Assembly: GCF_902497785.1 (NCBI RefSeq)
Contig: NZ_CABVHK010000014.1
Location: 124,001-188,000 of the forward strand
DNA length: 64,000 nt
Reading direction: 5' to 3'
Origin: Pseudomonas fluorescens
GTDB taxonomy: Bacteria > Pseudomonadota > Gammaproteobacteria > Pseudomonadales > Pseudomonadaceae
Part shown: positions 26,021 through 34,156 of the stretch, one piece after another
How positions within the stretch are numbered: position 1 is the stretch's first letter
Layout: every line of letters begins with the position of its first letter
Notes under the pieces: generated by a model
What the model was told of the DNA's origin: nothing
Databases searched by the model: none
Seen by the model: only the letters and a program-made list of their open reading frames with translations
Program-made: the position numbers and the translations under genes

Positions 26021-26474
26021 GTGCGTTCCTCATAGTGTGTTGCGCTCCTGCTGTTGGCGGGCCTTCCTGGCGAGGCGGCCAACCTAGCATAGCGTCTGAA
26101 TGGCAGCCAACAGCGCTACGGGCGGTAAACGGGTGGCATGCGGCAGGTTGTCGCATCGGTACAGCTGACTGTCGCGCTGCTATCAACCGAACAGCCGTTT
26201 GAACCCGCCTTTTTAGTAATAGACGCGGCGGCTATCGCAAAAAGGGCGCGATGTTGCCAGCTTTGGCGGGGTGTTGGAAGCGCTAACCGGCCAAACGTTC
26301 CAGATCCGTACTTTTATTGTGCGCCGGGTATTTTGTGTGTGTGTTTCCGGTGCGCGGTTTCATTCCAAATGTGGGTCACAGGGTAACGCTCTGGCGAATT
26401 GCCATTAATCTCAATGACTTGCGATGACTGTCCGGTCACGCCACAGCCCCCGAAGTTAAAGAGTCTGAAACATT

Positions 26475-26491
26475 TTGGCGCAATTATTGCG
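26475..26491 (+). promoter_or_regulatory. Sigma-54 promoter of gabP
   Basis: TTGGCGCAATTATTGCG matches the -24/-12 element: GG and GC separated by exactly 10 bases, and TTGC intact. It lies 95 bases upstream of the gabP ATG. The rest of the 565-base gap from 26021 holds the divergent transporter promoter, presumably also the activator sites, and no gene. Confidence 0.7.
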
Positions 26492-26585
26492 TGCAGAATC
26501 CAGAACGCCCCGTTGGTTTCTTTTTACGAGAAGGAACGCCAGACGGGATGGATGCAAATCGCTTTCCCTCACAAAGGTAGTTTGA

Positions 26586-27977
26586 ATGAGCAGTTCTCCA
26601 AGCTCCAATGGCCTCGAACAGGGGCTCAAACCGCGTCATGTGACTATGTTGTCGATCGCCGGGGTTATCGGCGCCGGGCTGTTCGTCGGTTCTGGTCACG
26701 CCATCGCTGCAGCAGGCCCGGCCGTGCTGCTGGCTTACGCCGCCGCGGGTGCGCTGGTGGTTCTGGTGATGCGCATGCTCGGCGAGATGGCGGTGGCTTC
26801 GCCGGACACAGGCTCGTTCTCGACTTACGCCGATCGCGCGATTGGCCACTGGGCCGGTTTCACCATTGGCTGGCTCTACTGGTGGTTCTGGGTGCTGGTC
26901 ATCCCGCTGGAAGCGAACGCCGCCGCGACGATCCTGCATGCCTGGTTCCCGAATGTGGCGATCTGGGCCTTCACCCTCGTCATCACGTTGCTGCTGACAG
27001 TGACCAACCTGTTCAGCGTGAAGAACTACGGTGAATTCGAATTCTGGTTTGCCCTGGTCAAAGTCATCGCGATCATCGGTTTTATCGGCCTCGGCGTTAT
27101 GGCGATCTTCGGCTTTCTGCCGAACAGCCAGGTCAGCGGCGTATCGCACCTGTTCGACACCCAAGGGTTCCTGCCAAACGGCATGGGCGCGGTGCTGGGC
27201 GCGATTTTGACCACGATGTTCTCCTTCATGGGCACCGAAATCGTCACCATCGCGGCAGCGGAATCGAAGAACCCTGGTCAGCAAATCTCCAAGGCCACCA
27301 ACTCGGTGATCTGGCGGATCGGCTTGTTCTACCTCGTGTCGATCTTCATTGTTGTGGCGCTGGTGCCTTGGAATGATCCGGTGCTGGCCGCTGTGGGTTC
27401 CTACCAGACCGTGCTCGAACGCATGGGCATCCCGAACGCCAAGCTGATCGTCGATATCGTGGTGCTCGTCGCGGTAACCAGCTGCCTGAACTCGGCGCTC
27501 TACACCGCTTCGCGCATGATGTTCTCGTTGGGCAAGCGCGGCGATGCGCCGGCCGTTTCCCAGCGCACCAACAACAGCGGCACGCCTTACTGGGCCGTGA
27601 TGCTGTCGACCGGCGCGGCTTTCCTCGCGGTATTCGCCAACTACGTGGCTCCGGCCGCCGTGTTCGAATTCCTGCTGGCCAGCTCTGGCGCCATCGCGTT
27701 GCTGGTGTACCTGGTGATCGCATTTTCTCAACTGCGGATGCGCAAACAGCGCATGGCTCGCGGCGAAAAAATCGCCTTCAGTATGTGGCTGTTTCCGGGC
27801 CTGACCTACGCGGTGATCATCTTCATCGTCGCGGCCCTGACCATCATGCTGTTCCAGGAGGCTCATCGCGTGGAGATTCTCTCGACCGGTCTGCTGAGCC
27901 TGTGTGTGGTGGCTGCCGGATTGTTCGTGGCTCGCCGTCGCAGGTTGCAAAAAGTTGGAGCGGCGGTGCTGAATTGA
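26586..27977 (+). CDS. gabP: GABA permease GabP (amino acid-polyamine-organocation family)
   Basis: A 463-residue inner-membrane permease with about 12 transmembrane segments. The AAP-family N-terminus reads LKPRHVTMLSIAGVIGAGLF, followed by GSGHAIAAAGPA, then PDTGSFSTYADRAIGHWAGF, and FSFMGTEIVTIAAAESKNP. These are closest to GabP among the AAP transporters I know, importing 4-aminobutyrate with protons. Close relatives carry other amino acids, so the substrate is probable, not certain. The sigma-54 promoter at 26475 suggests nitrogen-source-type or activator-dependent regulation. The gene ends at the terminator at 27995-28036. Confidence 0.85.
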   Translation: MSSSPSSNGLEQGLKPRHVTMLSIAGVIGAGLFVGSGHAIAAAGPAVLLAYAAAGALVVLVMRMLGEMAVASPDTGSFSTYADRAIGHWAGFTIGWLYWWFWVLVIPLEANAAATILHAWFPNVAIWAFTLVITLLLTVTNLFSVKNYGEFEFWFALVKVIAIIGFIGLGVMAIFGFLPNSQVSGVSHLFDTQGFLPNGMGAVLGAILTTMFSFMGTEIVTIAAAESKNPGQQISKATNSVIWRIGLFYLVSIFIVVALVPWNDPVLAAVGSYQTVLERMGIPNAKLIVDIVVLVAVTSCLNSALYTASRMMFSLGKRGDAPAVSQRTNNSGTPYWAVMLSTGAAFLAVFANYVAPAAVFEFLLASSGAIALLVYLVIAFSQLRMRKQRMARGEKIAFSMWLFPGLTYAVIIFIVAALTIMLFQEAHRVEILSTGLLSLCVVAAGLFVARRRRLQKVGAAVLN

Positions 27978-27994
27978 TCGGTATCGCGTGATGC

Positions 27995-28036
27995 AAAACG
28001 GCCGCTGTCAGTGATGACGAGCGGCCGTTTTTGTTT
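27995..28036. terminator. gabP terminator, first of two identical copies
   Basis: AACGGCCGCT and AGCGGCCGTT form a strong stem around GTCAGTGATGACG, followed by TTTGTTT. The same 42 bases recur exactly at 28815-28856, on the far side of the vapBC genes. Confidence 0.88.
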
Positions 28037-28054
28037 GTGCCTGTTGTGGTCGTT

Positions 28055-28462
28055 TCATTTGGAGTGAACCCAGTCCTCTACGCGTAAACCTGGCACCTTT
28101 TCAAATTCCCGCAGGTTGTTCGTGACGACTATGAACCCGCGAGAGCGCGCGTGACCGGCAATCATGTGGTCGTAAGGCCCAATGGGTGTCCCGGCCTTGG
28201 CCAGCTCCGCACGAATCATTCCAGTATGCGCAGCGGCTTCATTGTCGAAAGGCAAAACCTCAACGCGTGCGGCCAATCCCTCGATGACAGCGAGGTTCTT
28301 TTCCGGTGCTGCCGATTTTTCGGCGCCGTAGATCAACTCCATCAGTGTCACAGCACTGATGCACAACTGCCCGTCATGACGATTGAAGGCTTCTCTTACG
28401 ATTTGCGGCTTGTTCTTGATGGTGAAGATGCAGATGTTGGTATCGAGCATGAATTTGATCAT
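28055..28462 (-). CDS. vapC: VapC-type PIN-domain toxin
   Basis: A 135-residue PIN-domain ribonuclease toxin. Conserved acidic sites are visible: Asp7 (MIKFMLDTNICIF), Glu in SAVTLMELIYGAEKS, Asp in GPYDHMIAGHARS and a final Asn/Asp-containing VVTNNLREFEKVPGL. VapC toxins of this branch cleave initiator tRNA or other structured RNA. Its ATG overlaps the antitoxin stop by one base (TGATG). The module sits between two identical copies of the gabP terminator. Confidence 0.93.
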   Translation of the reverse strand: MIKFMLDTNICIFTIKNKPQIVREAFNRHDGQLCISAVTLMELIYGAEKSAAPEKNLAVIEGLAARVEVLPFDNEAAAHTGMIRAELAKAGTPIGPYDHMIAGHARSRGFIVVTNNLREFEKVPGLRVEDWVHSK

Positions 28463-28692
28463 CAGAACGACTCACGCTCCTGATCGACGGGCTGGTCACG
28501 ATCGGTCATAAAGTCTGTGCTTGCGCTATCGCCATCGAACCAGCTATCCCATGTCTCGTCCGCAGGAGTAATGATGCGGGCTCGGCCGATGGCGACAACG
28601 TTGACTCTTTTAACGTCGCCAGGCATTGCAACCGCCTTGGGCAGGCGGACAGCCTGGCTGCGGTTGCTCATGAAAATTGTTGTCTGTTCCAT
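28462..28692 (-). CDS. vapB: VapB-type antitoxin
   Basis: A 76-residue antitoxin starting MEQTTIFMSNRSQAVRLPKA. The AbrB/SpoVT-type swapped-hairpin DNA-binding domain is at the N-terminus, and the acidic C-terminus (FMTDRDQPVDQERESF) should bind VapC. I chose the ATG at 28692 because the domain begins there and GGAGG-like sequence precedes it; the frame extends to 28725 without need. A TTGACA box (28748-28753, minus strand) marks a probable promoter. VapB normally represses its own operon. Confidence 0.92.
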   Translation of the reverse strand: MEQTTIFMSNRSQAVRLPKAVAMPGDVKRVNVVAIGRARIITPADETWDSWFDGDSASTDFMTDRDQPVDQERESF

Positions 28693-28814
28693 CTGGCCTC
28701 CTTTGTTTCCAATTGGTAAATCCAAAGAGTAGATTCTTAGGGGGATATGTCAATGGGATATACGTCGTCGACTGACGAGAGGTCAGGTTCATTCTTTGCT
28801 TGTTGCTTCCACAA

Positions 28815-28856
28815 AAAACGGCCGCTGTCAGTGATGACGAGCGGCCGTTTTTGTTT
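28815..28856. repeat. Second exact copy of the gabP terminator
   Basis: 42 bases identical to 27995-28036. It lies at the 3' end of the gene at 28871-29323 (minus strand) and can terminate that transcript. The two copies are 820 bases apart and bracket vapBC exactly. Confidence 0.88.
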
Positions 28857-28870
28857 CTGAAGGGAAGTAT

Positions 28871-29323
28871 TTACTCGCCCTTTTCTTCCTGCTCATCCAG
28901 CGTCTTGCGATAGCTGTCCAGTGCATCGCCGAAGTCGGTGATGAACTGTGGATCGGTCAGCCACGCTTGAGCGGTTTCGCGGTCCATGCCGTCGGCCCAC
29001 ATGCGGTAGTCGAGCAGCATGTCGGCGGCCAGGTGGGTGGCGGCCATGGCTTCGTTGTCGGCGTTTTCCATGTCCAGCAGTTCTGGTTGGTCGCTGATGA
29101 TCGCGGCAAGCTCCGACAGCAGGGTCAGCAACATGTCATTGCGGCTGGTGGCTTCTGCGTCGCGCATTTTGCTGAACATTGCCAGGGTGTATTCCGGGAT
29201 CGGCTCGCCGATATCATCCAGATCGTCATCCAGTGCGGCGGGTTTTCTGCCGTGGATATTGATCTGTTTGGCTTTGATCTTGGCGCGCTTGGCGCGTTTT
29301 TGTTGCTTGTTCAGGGATGCCAT
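28871..29323 (-). CDS. Small acidic protein with basic N-terminus (paralogue A)
   Basis: A 150-residue protein of no family I can name. The N-terminus is strongly basic (MASLNKQQKRAKRAKIKAKQ), and the remainder is acidic and helical, ending DSYRKTLDEQEEKGE. It has no signal peptide or membrane segment. It shares its N-terminal pattern and size with the next upstream gene, 6 bases away, so the two are a tandem duplicate in one transcript. The WLTDPQFITDFGDAL segment parallels WIESPAFQVDYVAAS in the paralogue. The basic tail could bind nucleic acid; that is speculation. Confidence 0.75.
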   Translation of the reverse strand: MASLNKQQKRAKRAKIKAKQINIHGRKPAALDDDLDDIGEPIPEYTLAMFSKMRDAEATSRNDMLLTLLSELAAIISDQPELLDMENADNEAMAATHLAADMLLDYRMWADGMDRETAQAWLTDPQFITDFGDALDSYRKTLDEQEEKGE

Positions 29324-29329
29324 GGGAAC

Positions 29330-29746
29330 TCAGTTCGGTTTCTGTGGGTTTTGGGCTGCGATGGCTTCTGACGCCGCCACATAGTCAACCTGGAAGGCAG
29401 GGGACTCGATCCAGGCCAGGGCGCCGGCTTCGTCGACTTCTTTGGACCATTGGCGGTACTCGATTAGCGCGCCGATGATGAAGTCTGTCGCGGTTTCTTC
29501 GCCCTCCTGTTGCAACACGAGCGCGAGCAGAGGATGTTCGAGGAAAGCCGTGCACATGGCTTGCTGACTGATCTTTTCCGCGTCGATCATTTCTTTGAAC
29601 AGGTCGGTCAGGTCGACCGAGTCGAAATCGATACGATCGTCGTTAGGGTCCAATTCGACCGGCGCGACAGCCTTTTGGGTGCGGTTCTGTTTGGCCTTGG
29701 CTTTGGCGCGGGTGGCGCGTTTTTGCTGTTTGTTGGCGGAGGCCAT
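29330..29746 (-). CDS. Small acidic protein with basic N-terminus (paralogue B)
   Basis: A 138-residue paralogue of the downstream gene, starting MASANKQQKRATRAKAKAKQ. Central acidic helices include FDSVDLTDLFKEMIDAEK, and a C-terminal segment WIESPAFQVDYVAASEAIA follows. No known domain is evident. It lies 20 bases after the alpha/beta hydrolase stop and 6 bases before paralogue A, consistent with one operon. The N-terminal 20 residues are much better conserved between the pair than the rest, which points to a functional tail. Confidence 0.75.
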   Translation of the reverse strand: MASANKQQKRATRAKAKAKQNRTQKAVAPVELDPNDDRIDFDSVDLTDLFKEMIDAEKISQQAMCTAFLEHPLLALVLQQEGEETATDFIIGALIEYRQWSKEVDEAGALAWIESPAFQVDYVAASEAIAAQNPQKPN

Positions 29747-29766
29747 GTCGTTTGATCCGTCGTGCG

Positions 29767-30747
29767 TTAAAAGGGCTCGCCGCGCGGTACTGTCCGCCCG
29801 GGTGTGTCGGGGGGCAATTCACCGTTTTGCAGCCAGGACAATGCAATGGGCCATAGTGTGGCTTGGTATGCGCTGCGAAAAAAGGCGAAATGTCCGACTT
29901 CTTCTTCGCCGATGTCTGCGGGGGCGATTCGCAGATGGGTGGTCGTGCTGTTGGTGAAGTAGTCCAGCAGGCGTTCGATGGCGGGGATCGTGCCGTACGG
30001 ATCGTCGCTGATGCTGATGGCCAGGGTTTTCGCGGTCACGTAAACGAACGGGAGTTGACCGGGCTTTGCGTGGACGACGCGACCGCTTGGGCGCTTTTCG
30101 TAGCGGGCGGTGGGCGTGCTCCAGTCGCGAACCACGCCGGCCGGCGTATCTTCCAGCCAGCCAAGACGCTTCCCGGGGAAGTAGCCGCACATCATGGTGA
30201 GCAGCGGCATCACCACATGCCACTTGCCGAACATGCGCCAGCGATGAGCGGGCGCGTAATCGCGCCAGTAAGCGAACTGCGCGCCGACGGTCACCAAGCG
30301 CCGAATCAGATGCCCGGAGGCTCCCAGGCCCGCCGCACAGCCACCAAAGCTGTGACCGACAACGTCGATGGGTTGCCCGGGGCACTCACGCTCAGCGCGC
30401 TTGAGCATCGCCTCGAAATCCAGCGCTCCCCAGTCGGTCCATGAGGCCTGCAATCCTTTCAGCGATGCGGGGCGTGATTCGCCGATGCCGCGGTAGTCAT
30501 AGCTGATGACATCGAAGCCGTTGCTGAACAGGTAATCGGCGAAGCGCGAGTAGTGGCGGCAGCGAACCGAGGTGGCGGCGTTGATGATGACTACCGGGCG
30601 CGCAGCGTCCTGAGGGGCGTGGCGCCAGGTGAAGCCACCGAGGATGAAACCGTCTGCGGCGGGTTCTTTGAAGGGTTCGCCAGAAACGGAAGTTGGCAGC
30701 GGCAACTCCATTTGAGCAGGTGCCAATGACATGTCCTGCAAATTCAT
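29767..30747 (-). CDS. Alpha/beta hydrolase
   Basis: A 326-residue alpha/beta-hydrolase-fold protein. The nucleophile elbow is GHSFGG (in PIDVVGHSFGGCAAG), the oxyanion region is VIINAATSVRC, and the catalytic His is probably in EEVGHFAFFRS. I chose ATG 30747 (MNLQDMSLAPAQMEL), preceded by AAAGGTCC; an upstream in-frame ATG at 30810 adds an unlikely extension. It has no signal peptide. The YDYRGIGESRP segment fits the serine aminopeptidase/esterase group. Substrate unknown. It heads an operon with the two small paralogous genes. Confidence 0.82.
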   Translation of the reverse strand: MNLQDMSLAPAQMELPLPTSVSGEPFKEPAADGFILGGFTWRHAPQDAARPVVIINAATSVRCRHYSRFADYLFSNGFDVISYDYRGIGESRPASLKGLQASWTDWGALDFEAMLKRAERECPGQPIDVVGHSFGGCAAGLGASGHLIRRLVTVGAQFAYWRDYAPAHRWRMFGKWHVVMPLLTMMCGYFPGKRLGWLEDTPAGVVRDWSTPTARYEKRPSGRVVHAKPGQLPFVYVTAKTLAISISDDPYGTIPAIERLLDYFTNSTTTHLRIAPADIGEEEVGHFAFFRSAYQATLWPIALSWLQNGELPPDTPGRTVPRGEPF

Positions 30748-30816
30748 CGGGTGCGGACCTTTGCGGATAGCTGCCAACGATAGTCTTTGCGCGGCGGGTG
30801 AACAATCCATGCGCGG

Positions 30817-31875
30817 TTATAGCGGGATCTGATCGAGCAGTCGTTCTTCGATTGCCGCCTGTTCCCGTTCCAGTTCCGTGCGCAATTCATCTTCGGTGGG
30901 CAGTACGGTTTTGTATTTGCTGGCGAAGAGTTGTTCGTTGTCTTTGAGCACCGAGTAACGGACCACTGATTCATCCTTTCGCGCACAAAGAATGATGCCG
31001 ACGGTGGGGCCATCCTCCGGTCCACGTTTGAGGTCATCGTACATTCGCACGTACATGTCCATCTGGCCGACATCCTGATGGGTCAGTTCGCCGCGCTTCA
31101 GATCGAAAATGACAAAGCACTTGAGCAAGTAGTTGTAGAACACCAGATCGATGTAGAAGTCTTTGCTGTCGGTGCTAATACGTTGCTGGCGAGCAATGAA
31201 GGCAAAGCCTTTGCCCAGTTCAAGCAGAAAGGCTTGAAGCTGTTGGATCAATGCCTGCTCCAGGTTGGTTTCCTGAGTCAAGCCGGCATTGGGCAAGCCA
31301 AGAAACTCCAACATTACTGGATCCCGTATGAAATCCCGGGGGTGCGCTTTCATTTTCTGGATGTCGGTTTCGGCTTCCTGAGCAACGGCAGGCCGGTCGC
31401 GGCTTGTTAGCAAGCGTTCGTAATAGAGGGTGTTGATCTGGCGTTCCAAAGCGCGGGATGACCAGTTTTGAATGGCCGATTCATTCATGTACCAGCGGCG
31501 AGCGTGTTCGTTATCGACGCGTAACAACCTGCGGTAATGGGTCCAGCTCAATTCGGAACGCACTGCGTCCCAAATTGGAAAGGTTTGATAAAAATCCCGC
31601 ATGTAGCGCAGGTTGCGCTCATCAAAACCTTTTCCATACTGGCTAGTGAGACTTGTGGCCAGTGTTGGAAGCAAGCGTTTTCCGTAAGCTGCCCGCCGAG
31701 CCCCTTCCTGCTCGAACTCCACAATATGCCTTCCAATTTGCCAGCAAGTTTGCACCTGCACCGTATCAACCGCACGCAGCACCTTCTGTCGTGCCTCGCG
31801 AATCAGTTCACCAAGATTCCCAAGCAGCGAGACGAGTTGTGGGTCTTGAGTGTTTACAGGTTTGAGTGCGCTCAT
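30817..31875 (-). CDS. YhcG-type (DUF1016) PDDEXK nuclease family protein
   Basis: A 352-residue protein of the DUF1016/YhcG family. The N-terminal domain (LIREARQKVLRAVDTVQVQT, QIGRHIVEFEQ) matches the family's DUF1016 N region. The C-terminal PDDEXK nuclease core is seen as DFYIDLVFYN with VIFDLKRGELT. The start at 31875 (MSALKPVNTQDPQL) was chosen because GGAAG precedes it; an open extension to 32139 is unlike the family. Members occur near restriction or mobile genes and are predicted DNA nucleases. Here no partner methylase or specificity gene is present, so it is a solitary gene. Confidence 0.88.
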   Translation of the reverse strand: MSALKPVNTQDPQLVSLLGNLGELIREARQKVLRAVDTVQVQTCWQIGRHIVEFEQEGARRAAYGKRLLPTLATSLTSQYGKGFDERNLRYMRDFYQTFPIWDAVRSELSWTHYRRLLRVDNEHARRWYMNESAIQNWSSRALERQINTLYYERLLTSRDRPAVAQEAETDIQKMKAHPRDFIRDPVMLEFLGLPNAGLTQETNLEQALIQQLQAFLLELGKGFAFIARQQRISTDSKDFYIDLVFYNYLLKCFVIFDLKRGELTHQDVGQMDMYVRMYDDLKRGPEDGPTVGIILCARKDESVVRYSVLKDNEQLFASKYKTVLPTEDELRTELEREQAAIEERLLDQIPL

Positions 31876-32124
31876 GAAGTCTTCCGCCGATGGATGAACA
31901 GGCAGACGAGGATTGCAGAGGCGGGTGGGTGTGCGATGCCGGGCGTAGCTGATAAAGCCGAAGGAATGTCCGTATGAATTTGCGGGATTGCTCCGACGGC
32001 AATCTGCATTCTCGGAATACAACCTGTAGTCCAATTCGCAGTGACCCCAAGTACTAATCAATCTAAAACCAGTGCGAGCCATGGCAAATCCAATAGGAGT
32101 CAGGATTGAACACGGGAGCTCCTT

Positions 32125-32574
32125 ATGAAACACGCTCATGCATTTCTGCTACCCATCGCCGCCGTCACCCTGCTGATGTTCCCGGTCATGTTGCAGGCCG
32201 CCACTCTCGAGCCTGTTGACACTTCAGGCGTGCAGATTCAGCGACAAGACCAAAACGGCGTGGCTTATCTTTCCGGTGGTATCGGCGAGGATGAGGCGAA
32301 GGCGATCCAGCAAGCCACGGGTTACAACTTGCACATGACATTTTCGGTCGGGGCGGAAGGTAAATACGTTCCCGATGTCGACGTGATCATTCAGAAGGCC
32401 CAAGGGCAAACCGTGCTGACGCTGAGCCAGGCCGGCCCGCTGGTTTACGTTCAGCTGCCGCCCGGCAAGTACACAGTGATCGCAACGCGTAACGGAGAGG
32501 AGCGGCGTGACACCGCGGATGTTGAAAGCGGCGCGGCTCGCAACATGGTTTTCAACTGGAAGGGGGACGAATAG
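32125..32574 (+). CDS. Small exported protein with carboxypeptidase-regulatory-like domain
   Basis: A 149-residue protein with a signal peptide (residues 1-25, MKHAHAFLLPIAAVTLLMFP to VMLQAATLE). The mature part holds a beta-rich carboxypeptidase-regulatory/transthyretin-like segment: PDVDVIIQKAQGQTVLTLSQ, then LPPGKYTVIATRNGEERR. The PPGKYTV motif is typical of such domains. There is no lipobox Cys. It is probably periplasmic. The function is unknown. It lies between a divergent nuclease gene and tRNA-Phe. Confidence 0.75.
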   Translation: MKHAHAFLLPIAAVTLLMFPVMLQAATLEPVDTSGVQIQRQDQNGVAYLSGGIGEDEAKAIQQATGYNLHMTFSVGAEGKYVPDVDVIIQKAQGQTVLTLSQAGPLVYVQLPPGKYTVIATRNGEERRDTADVESGAARNMVFNWKGDE

Positions 32575-32597
32575 TCGAGGTCCCACCAAATCCCAGG

Positions 32598-32634
32598 CAT
32601 AAAAAAACCCTGAATCTTGCGATTCAGGGTTTTC
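32598..32634. terminator. Terminator between the exported protein gene and tRNA-Phe
   Basis: ACCCTGAATC and GATTCAGGGTT form a 10-bp stem around TTGC, with A-rich and T-rich flanks on either side. It can stop both the plus-strand gene and the convergent tRNA-Phe transcript. Confidence 0.85.
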
Positions 32635-32640
32635 GGTATT

Positions 32641-32716
32641 TGGTGCCCAGAGACGGAATCGAACCGCCGACACGGGGATTTTCAATCCCCTGCTCTACCG
32701 ACTGAGCTATCTGGGC
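32641..32716 (-). tRNA. tRNA-Phe (anticodon GAA)
   Basis: The reverse complement begins GCCCAGATAGCTCAGTCGG and ends in an encoded CCA (76 bases). The anticodon stem-loop is GGGGATTGAAAATCCCC, giving GAA for Phe. Acceptor stem GCCCAGA/TCTGGGC pairs fully. Confidence 0.97.
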
Positions 32717-32819
32717 AACGGGGCGCATTAAACTGGTTTTTCAGGGGGTCGTCAAGCAAGTTTGCAAAAAATATTTAATTATTACCGTCGCTTACGTTCC
32801 GACCCTCGAAAATACGGGA

Positions 32820-33092
32820 TTACTCAGCTGGCGGAACGTAGCCGTCAGCCTTGGCGTATTCCTCGCCGGAGAAGTACTTGTCCATCTCGCCCTGAAGGTA
32901 TTTGCGGTCTTCGGCGTTCATCATGTTCAAGCGTTTTTCGTTGATCAGCAGGGTCTGGTGTTTCTGCCAGTCGGACCAGGCCTTGGCCGAGACGTGGTCA
33001 AAAATGTCCTGGCCTTTGGCGCCGGGGAAGGGCGCGCGCTCCAGGGCGGGCAATTCTTCTTTGTACTTGCGGCACATGATGGTGCGGGTCAT
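32820..33092 (-). CDS. yggX: Fe(2+)-trafficking protein YggX
   Basis: A 90-residue cytoplasmic protein that protects iron-sulfur clusters and supplies Fe(II). It starts [20 protein letters not shown], with the redox-sensitive Cys7, and contains [21 protein letters not shown] and [16 protein letters not shown]. All are family hallmarks. It overlaps mutY by 4 bases. The pairing is conserved in gamma-proteobacteria and fits because MutY carries a 4Fe-4S cluster. Confidence 0.96.
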   Translation of the reverse strand: MTRTIMCRKYKEELPALERAPFPGAKGQDIFDHVSAKAWSDWQKHQTLLINEKRLNMMNAEDRKYLQGEMDKYFSGEEYAKADGYVPPAE

Positions 33093-34156
33093 GACGACTC
33101 TCCTGCGTTCAATACGGCAGCCGCGCGTTCGAGCAAGGTTTTGACCGGGGCGGCAAGGCCCAGGCGCGGCGGGGTGGCGAGGTTATACCAGAGCCAGTCG
33201 GCCTCGGCCACGTGATGGCCGGCCTCCTGAACCTGAACCAGCCAGGGTTCGATGGATAACTGGAAATGGCTGAAGGTGTGCACCAGGCTCGGCAGCGCTT
33301 GCTGCGTGCCCAATGCCAGCGAGTGCTGTGAGGCCAGATGTTGCAGGTCGTCGAGGTCGTCGAGCTCCGGCAGGCTCCAAAGTCCGCCCCACAAGCCCGT
33401 GGAAGGGCGACGGTAAAGCAGAATCGCGCCTTCGCCATTGGCGAGCATCGGCATCAGCGTGCGCTTCTGTGGCACGGTTTTGCGCGGTTTGGGGATCGGG
33501 TACCGGGTTTCCAGGCCGAGCATGTGCGCTTCGCAGCCCTTTTCCAGGGGGCACAGCAGACAGCTCGGTTTACTGCGGGTGCAGAGCGTGGCACCCAGGT
33601 CCATCATGGCCTGGGTGTAAGCGTTGACCCGGTCATGCGGCGTGAAGCGTTCAGCGTTGGCCCACAGCTGTTTGGCGACCTTCGGCTCTCCCGGGTAACC
33701 CTCTTGCGCGGTAAACCGCGCCAGCACCCGTTTGACGTTGCCGTCGAGGATCGGCGCCCGCAGGCCCATGCTCAGGCTGGCGATGGCGCCCGCGGTGGAC
33801 AACCCGATACCCGGCAGCTCAACCAGCTTTTCTACATCGCGGGGAAATTCGCCGCCGTACTGCGCGACGACGATCTTTGCGGTCTTCTGCAAATTGCGCG
33901 CGCGAGTGTAGTAACCGAGGCCGGTCCACAGGTGCAGCACTTCGTCTTCGGGCGCGGCGGCCAGCGCTTCGACCGTCGGCAGCGACGCCATGAAGCGGTC
34001 GAAGTAGTTCAGCACGGTGCTGACCTGGGTTTGCTGCAGCATGATTTCCGAGACCCACACCCGATACGGCGTGATGCCCTGTTGCCAGGGCAGGTCGTGG
34101 CGGCCGTGGCGGTCGTACCAGTCCAGCACCGCCGATGAAAACTGCTCGGCTTTCAT
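33089..34156 (-). CDS. mutY: A/G-specific adenine DNA glycosylase MutY
   Basis: Removes adenine mispaired with 8-oxoguanine. The protein has 355 residues. The HhH-GPD core has [19 protein letters not shown], the [18 protein letters not shown] hairpin and the catalytic Asp in [14 protein letters not shown]. The 4Fe-4S cluster cysteines are in [19 protein letters not shown]-terminal NUDIX-like domain recognises oxoG. It lies in a coupled asmA-mutY-yggX operon with 4-base overlaps at both ends. Confidence 0.97.
   Translation of the reverse strand: MKAEQFSSAVLDWYDRHGRHDLPWQQGITPYRVWVSEIMLQQTQVSTVLNYFDRFMASLPTVEALAAAPEDEVLHLWTGLGYYTRARNLQKTAKIVVAQYGGEFPRDVEKLVELPGIGLSTAGAIASLSMGLRAPILDGNVKRVLARFTAQEGYPGEPKVAKQLWANAERFTPHDRVNAYTQAMMDLGATLCTRSKPSCLLCPLEKGCEAHMLGLETRYPIPKPRKTVPQKRTLMPMLANGEGAILLYRRPSTGLWGGLWSLPELDDLDDLQHLASQHSLALGTQQALPSLVHTFSHFQLSIEPWLVQVQEAGHHVAEADWLWYNLATPPRLGLAAPVKTLLERAAAVLNAGESS

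Noticed and set aside
31876-32139. N-terminal extension of the YhcG-type nuclease by 88 codons
   Set aside because: No ribosome-binding site, unlike the family N-terminus, and it reads into the divergent gene; the start at 31875 has GGAAG upstream.
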